DNA of 64,000 bases from Mantamonas sphyraenae (lineage: Eukaryota > CRuMs > Mantamonadidae). Below are positions 62,160 to 64,000 of the stretch, in pieces; within the stretch, counting starts at the first letter, position 1, and each line of letters starts with the position of its first letter. The stretch spans positions 186,001 through 250,000 of the forward strand of contig JAPMXV010000020.1 of the NCBI GenBank assembly GCA_026936335.1. Direction: 5' to 3'. The notes below the pieces were generated by a model. It searched no databases and was not told the origin of the DNA. It saw only the letters and a list, made by a program, of their open reading frames with translations. The position numbers and the translations under genes are program-made.

Positions 62160-64000
62160 TCATTCAAGGCGTTGGCGTTTGGAGGAGGAGGAGGAGGAGG
62201 AAGGGTCTTTGCGCTTGGGCAGGGTGAACGAGGGGATGGGGTAGGCGTTGACGGCATCGACGGTGGTGGGACGGGTGGTGATGTGGGGTGTGATGCGGTC
62301 GATGAGGGTGTGGAGGAGGGTGTGCAGTGTGGCGTCGCTGGGTTGGGGGTTGTCGAGCCAGGCGATCTTGAGGGAGAGGGAGGTGACGCCGCGGGTGAGG
62401 GTGGCGCTGATGGCACCAACCACCTGCTTGTAGGTGAGGCGTGGCCTGAGGAGGCGGACAAAGAAGGCCAGGTCGACAGGCGGCACGCTAATGTTGCCCA
62501 GCGCCAGGATGATGTGTCGCACCAGGGAGTTCAGATTGCCGGTGTTGATCAGCTCATGCAGTGCCTGGAGCTCGTGTGTGTGCTGATGGCGAGGGTGCTT
62601 GGCTGCGCGTGTCTTCATGTGTGCCAGCAGCGTCTGGAACTCCCGCGCCGTGCAGCTGCTACGCTCGTCGCCGTGATTAGCAATGTTCCAGCCGCTGCGC
62701 ACGGACTCAGGGTGCCAATTGTCCACCATGGTGGTGGTGAGTTGGTGGTCGTAGTCGCATTGTGTCCAGTGTGGGTCGCTGTCGTTGTCAGCAGGGCGTC
62801 GTGCTTTCTGCAGCCACAGCTGGGTCTCCTTGTGCTCCTTCCAGGTGGTGGGATGGGGCCTGGCACCCAGAGTGTCCATCTCTGTGATCAGCAGGTGGAG
62901 GAGGGCGTAGTTGGGGTCGCCGTGGTCGTGTGGTTCCTCCAGCCAGCACACCTTCGACCCAGCCTTCGTCACACCCATGGCCAGACCAGCGTTACTGATG
63001 GATTTTCTGCACTCCTGTTGATCCACTTCACGGCCGAGGAGGGTGAGGCAGAAGGCCATGTCGCCCTGGGAGAGGGGAATGTTGCCCAGAACGAGCTGAA
63101 TCTGTCGGACCAGCGTGTTCAGGGTGCCATGGCAGATCACAACACGCGCCTGCAGGCTCATGAGGTCAGGGATGTCGTCGATGGGATGCTCGTTGGCCAG
63201 GTTGTGCATGTGGTTCAGCAGTTCCGTGTGCTCCTTCTTGTTGCTGTGACTGCGCTCGCTCTTGCGCCAGGACGTCCAGCCACTGCGCATAACGCCATCT
63301 GGCAGTCCATCCTCCACAGCCAGCATCTCCTCCTCTGTAGGCTCGTGCAGAACAAGCTCGGGGATGTCGAGGGTGTTGACGGCGTCGCATGTGATGGGAC
63401 GGGTGGTGATGTGGGGTGTGATGCGGTCGATGAGGGTGTGGAGGAGGGTGTGCAGTGTGGCGTCGCTGGGTTTGGGGTTGTCGAGCCAGGTGATCTTGAG
63501 GGAAAGGGAGGTGACGCCACGAGTGAGGGTGGCGCTGATGGCAGTCACGACCTGCAGGTAGGTGATGTGTGGCCTGAGGAGGCGGACAAAGAAGGCCAGG
63601 TCGACAGGCGGCACGCCAACGTTGCCCAGCGCCAGGATGATGTGTCGCACCAGGGAATTCATGCTGCCGTTTTTGACCAGTTCACGCAGTGCCTGGTGCT
63701 CGTGTGAGTGCTGATGGCGAGGGTGCTTGGCTGCGCGTGCCTTCATGTGTGCCAGCAGCGTCCGGAACTCCCGCGTCGTGCAGCTGCCACGCTCGTCGTT
63801 GGGATTGTGCGTTGCCCAGCCACTGCGCACAGATTCAGAATGCCACGCGTCCACCTTGTTGGTGGTGAGGTGGTGGTCGTAGTCGCATTGTGTCCAGTGT
63901 GGGTCGCTGTCGTTGTCAGCAGGGCGTCGTGCTTTCTGCAGCCACAGCTGAGTTTTCTCGTGCTCCTTCCAGGTGGTGGGATGAGGTCTGTTGCCGAGAG
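62160..64000 (-). CDS. Tandem helical-repeat protein of unknown family (partial, runs off right edge)
   Basis: Not recognised. An open minus-strand frame of at least 613 codons reaches the right edge; the 5' end is outside. It is built of 1,128-bp (376-residue) units: the block containing PTTWKEH, WTQCDYDH and ESVRSGW occurs near 63850-63990 and again near 62700-62860. Each unit contains two related ~190-residue halves. One has NSLVRHIILALGN, PPVDLAFFVRLLRP and WLDNP; the other the diverged NTLVRQIQLVLGN, SQGDMAFCLTLLGR and WLEEP. The sequence is predicted helical, with conserved SGW and GN motifs. The C-terminus carries a serine run between basic clusters (PKRKDP ... SKRQRLE), a probable bipartite nuclear localisation signal. 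No catalytic motif was seen. It lies 138 bp upstream of the Crinkler-type start on the same strand. Confidence 0.7.
   Translation of the reverse strand, partial: LGNRPHPTTWKEHEKTQLWLQKARRPADNDSDPHWTQCDYDHHLTTNKVDAWHSESVRSGWATHNPNDERGSCTTREFRTLLAHMKARAAKHPRHQHSHEHQALRELVKNGSMNSLVRHIILALGNVGVPPVDLAFFVRLLRPHITYLQVVTAISATLTRGVTSLSLKITWLDNPKPSDATLHTLLHTLIDRITPHITTRPITCDAVNTLDIPELVLHEPTEEEMLAVEDGLPDGVMRSGWTSWRKSERSHSNKKEHTELLNHMHNLANEHPIDDIPDLMSLQARVVICHGTLNTLVRQIQLVLGNIPLSQGDMAFCLTLLGREVDQQECRKSISNAGLAMGVTKAGSKVCWLEEPHDHGDPNYALLHLLITEMDTLGARPHPTTWKEHKETQLWLQKARRPADNDSDPHWTQCDYDHQLTTTMVDNWHPESVRSGWNIANHGDERSSCTAREFQTLLAHMKTRAAKHPRHQHTHELQALHELINTGNLNSLVRHIILALGNISVPPVDLAFFVRLLRPRLTYKQVVGAISATLTRGVTSLSLKIAWLDNPQPSDATLHTLLHTLIDRITPHITTRPTTVDAVNAYPIPSFTLPKRKDPSSSSSSSKRQRLE
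62260..64000. repeat. 1,128-bp in-frame tandem repeat
   Basis: Identical anchor TGCTCCTTCCAGGTGGTGGG occurs at 62833 and 63961, an offset of 1,128 bp (376 codons). Flanking sequence matches over several hundred bases. A shorter third copy is at 57710-58165. Confidence 0.88.

Noticed and set aside
57710-64000. CRISPR-like or transposon terminal repeats
   Set aside because: The repeats are coding, 42-1,128 bp, without regular spacers, terminal inverted repeats, transposase or reverse transcriptase.
1-64000. Bacterial origin or contamination, suggested by the hybrid kinase and MATE genes
   Set aside because: Spliceosomal introns, eEF1B-gamma, Sec24, MCU and Cox19 flank these genes with the same composition and close spacing.

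Overview
This window is a gene-dense stretch of nuclear DNA from a GC-rich unicellular eukaryote. Most genes carry short spliceosomal introns (GTGAGT-, GTACGT- or GTAGGT-type donors and CA-rich ...CACAG acceptors). The content is purely eukaryotic: eEF1B-gamma, Sec24, Cox19, the mitochondrial calcium uniporter, an Atg14-like protein, an EVH1 domain and ankyrin/RING proteins. Membrane-anchored hybrid histidine kinases, plant-type aspartic proteases with a saposin insert, Crinkler-type effectors and large LRR receptors point to a free-living protist rather than an animal, plant or yeast. I cannot fix the lineage. No rRNA, tRNA, CRISPR array or integrated virus was seen.

Layout. 0-18.4 kb: a MICU-type calcium sensor (running off the left edge), a PrsW-like membrane protease, an EVH1-PH adaptor, eEF1B-gamma, an LRR multi-pass membrane protein, COX19, a coiled-coil protein, a stomatin/SPFH protein, an Atg14-like protein, a tail-anchored kelch protein and the MCU pore. 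18.4-32.6 kb: a hybrid histidine kinase, a MATE transporter, an aspartic protease with saposin insert, Sec24, an ankyrin-RING protein and a saposin-B/purple acid phosphatase fusion. 32.7-52.6 kb: a long coiled-coil protein and a gene for a giant (about 4,600-residue) membrane protein, flanked by two related LRR-ankyrin-F-box-like genes on the opposite strand. 52.7-57.7 kb: a secreted-type LRR receptor with a multi-pass membrane end. 57.7-64 kb: an accessory-looking region with a Crinkler-type ubiquitin-like/P-loop NTPase/restriction-endonuclease-like gene built partly from duplicated mini-exons, sandwiched between copies of an unrecognised helical repeat family.

Genes are packed closely. Several divergent pairs share 70-150 bp, and one convergent pair overlaps at its stop codons. 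Functional links: MCU (pore) and MICU (gate) are 15 kb apart; COX19, MCU and MICU are mitochondrial; the aspartic protease and the saposin-phosphatase both look lysosomal or secreted; Sec24 and the Atg14-like protein are membrane-traffic and autophagy factors.

Exon boundaries were inferred by hand from splice motifs, reading phase and protein-family continuity. The 5' ends of the Atg14-like and giant genes are unresolved.
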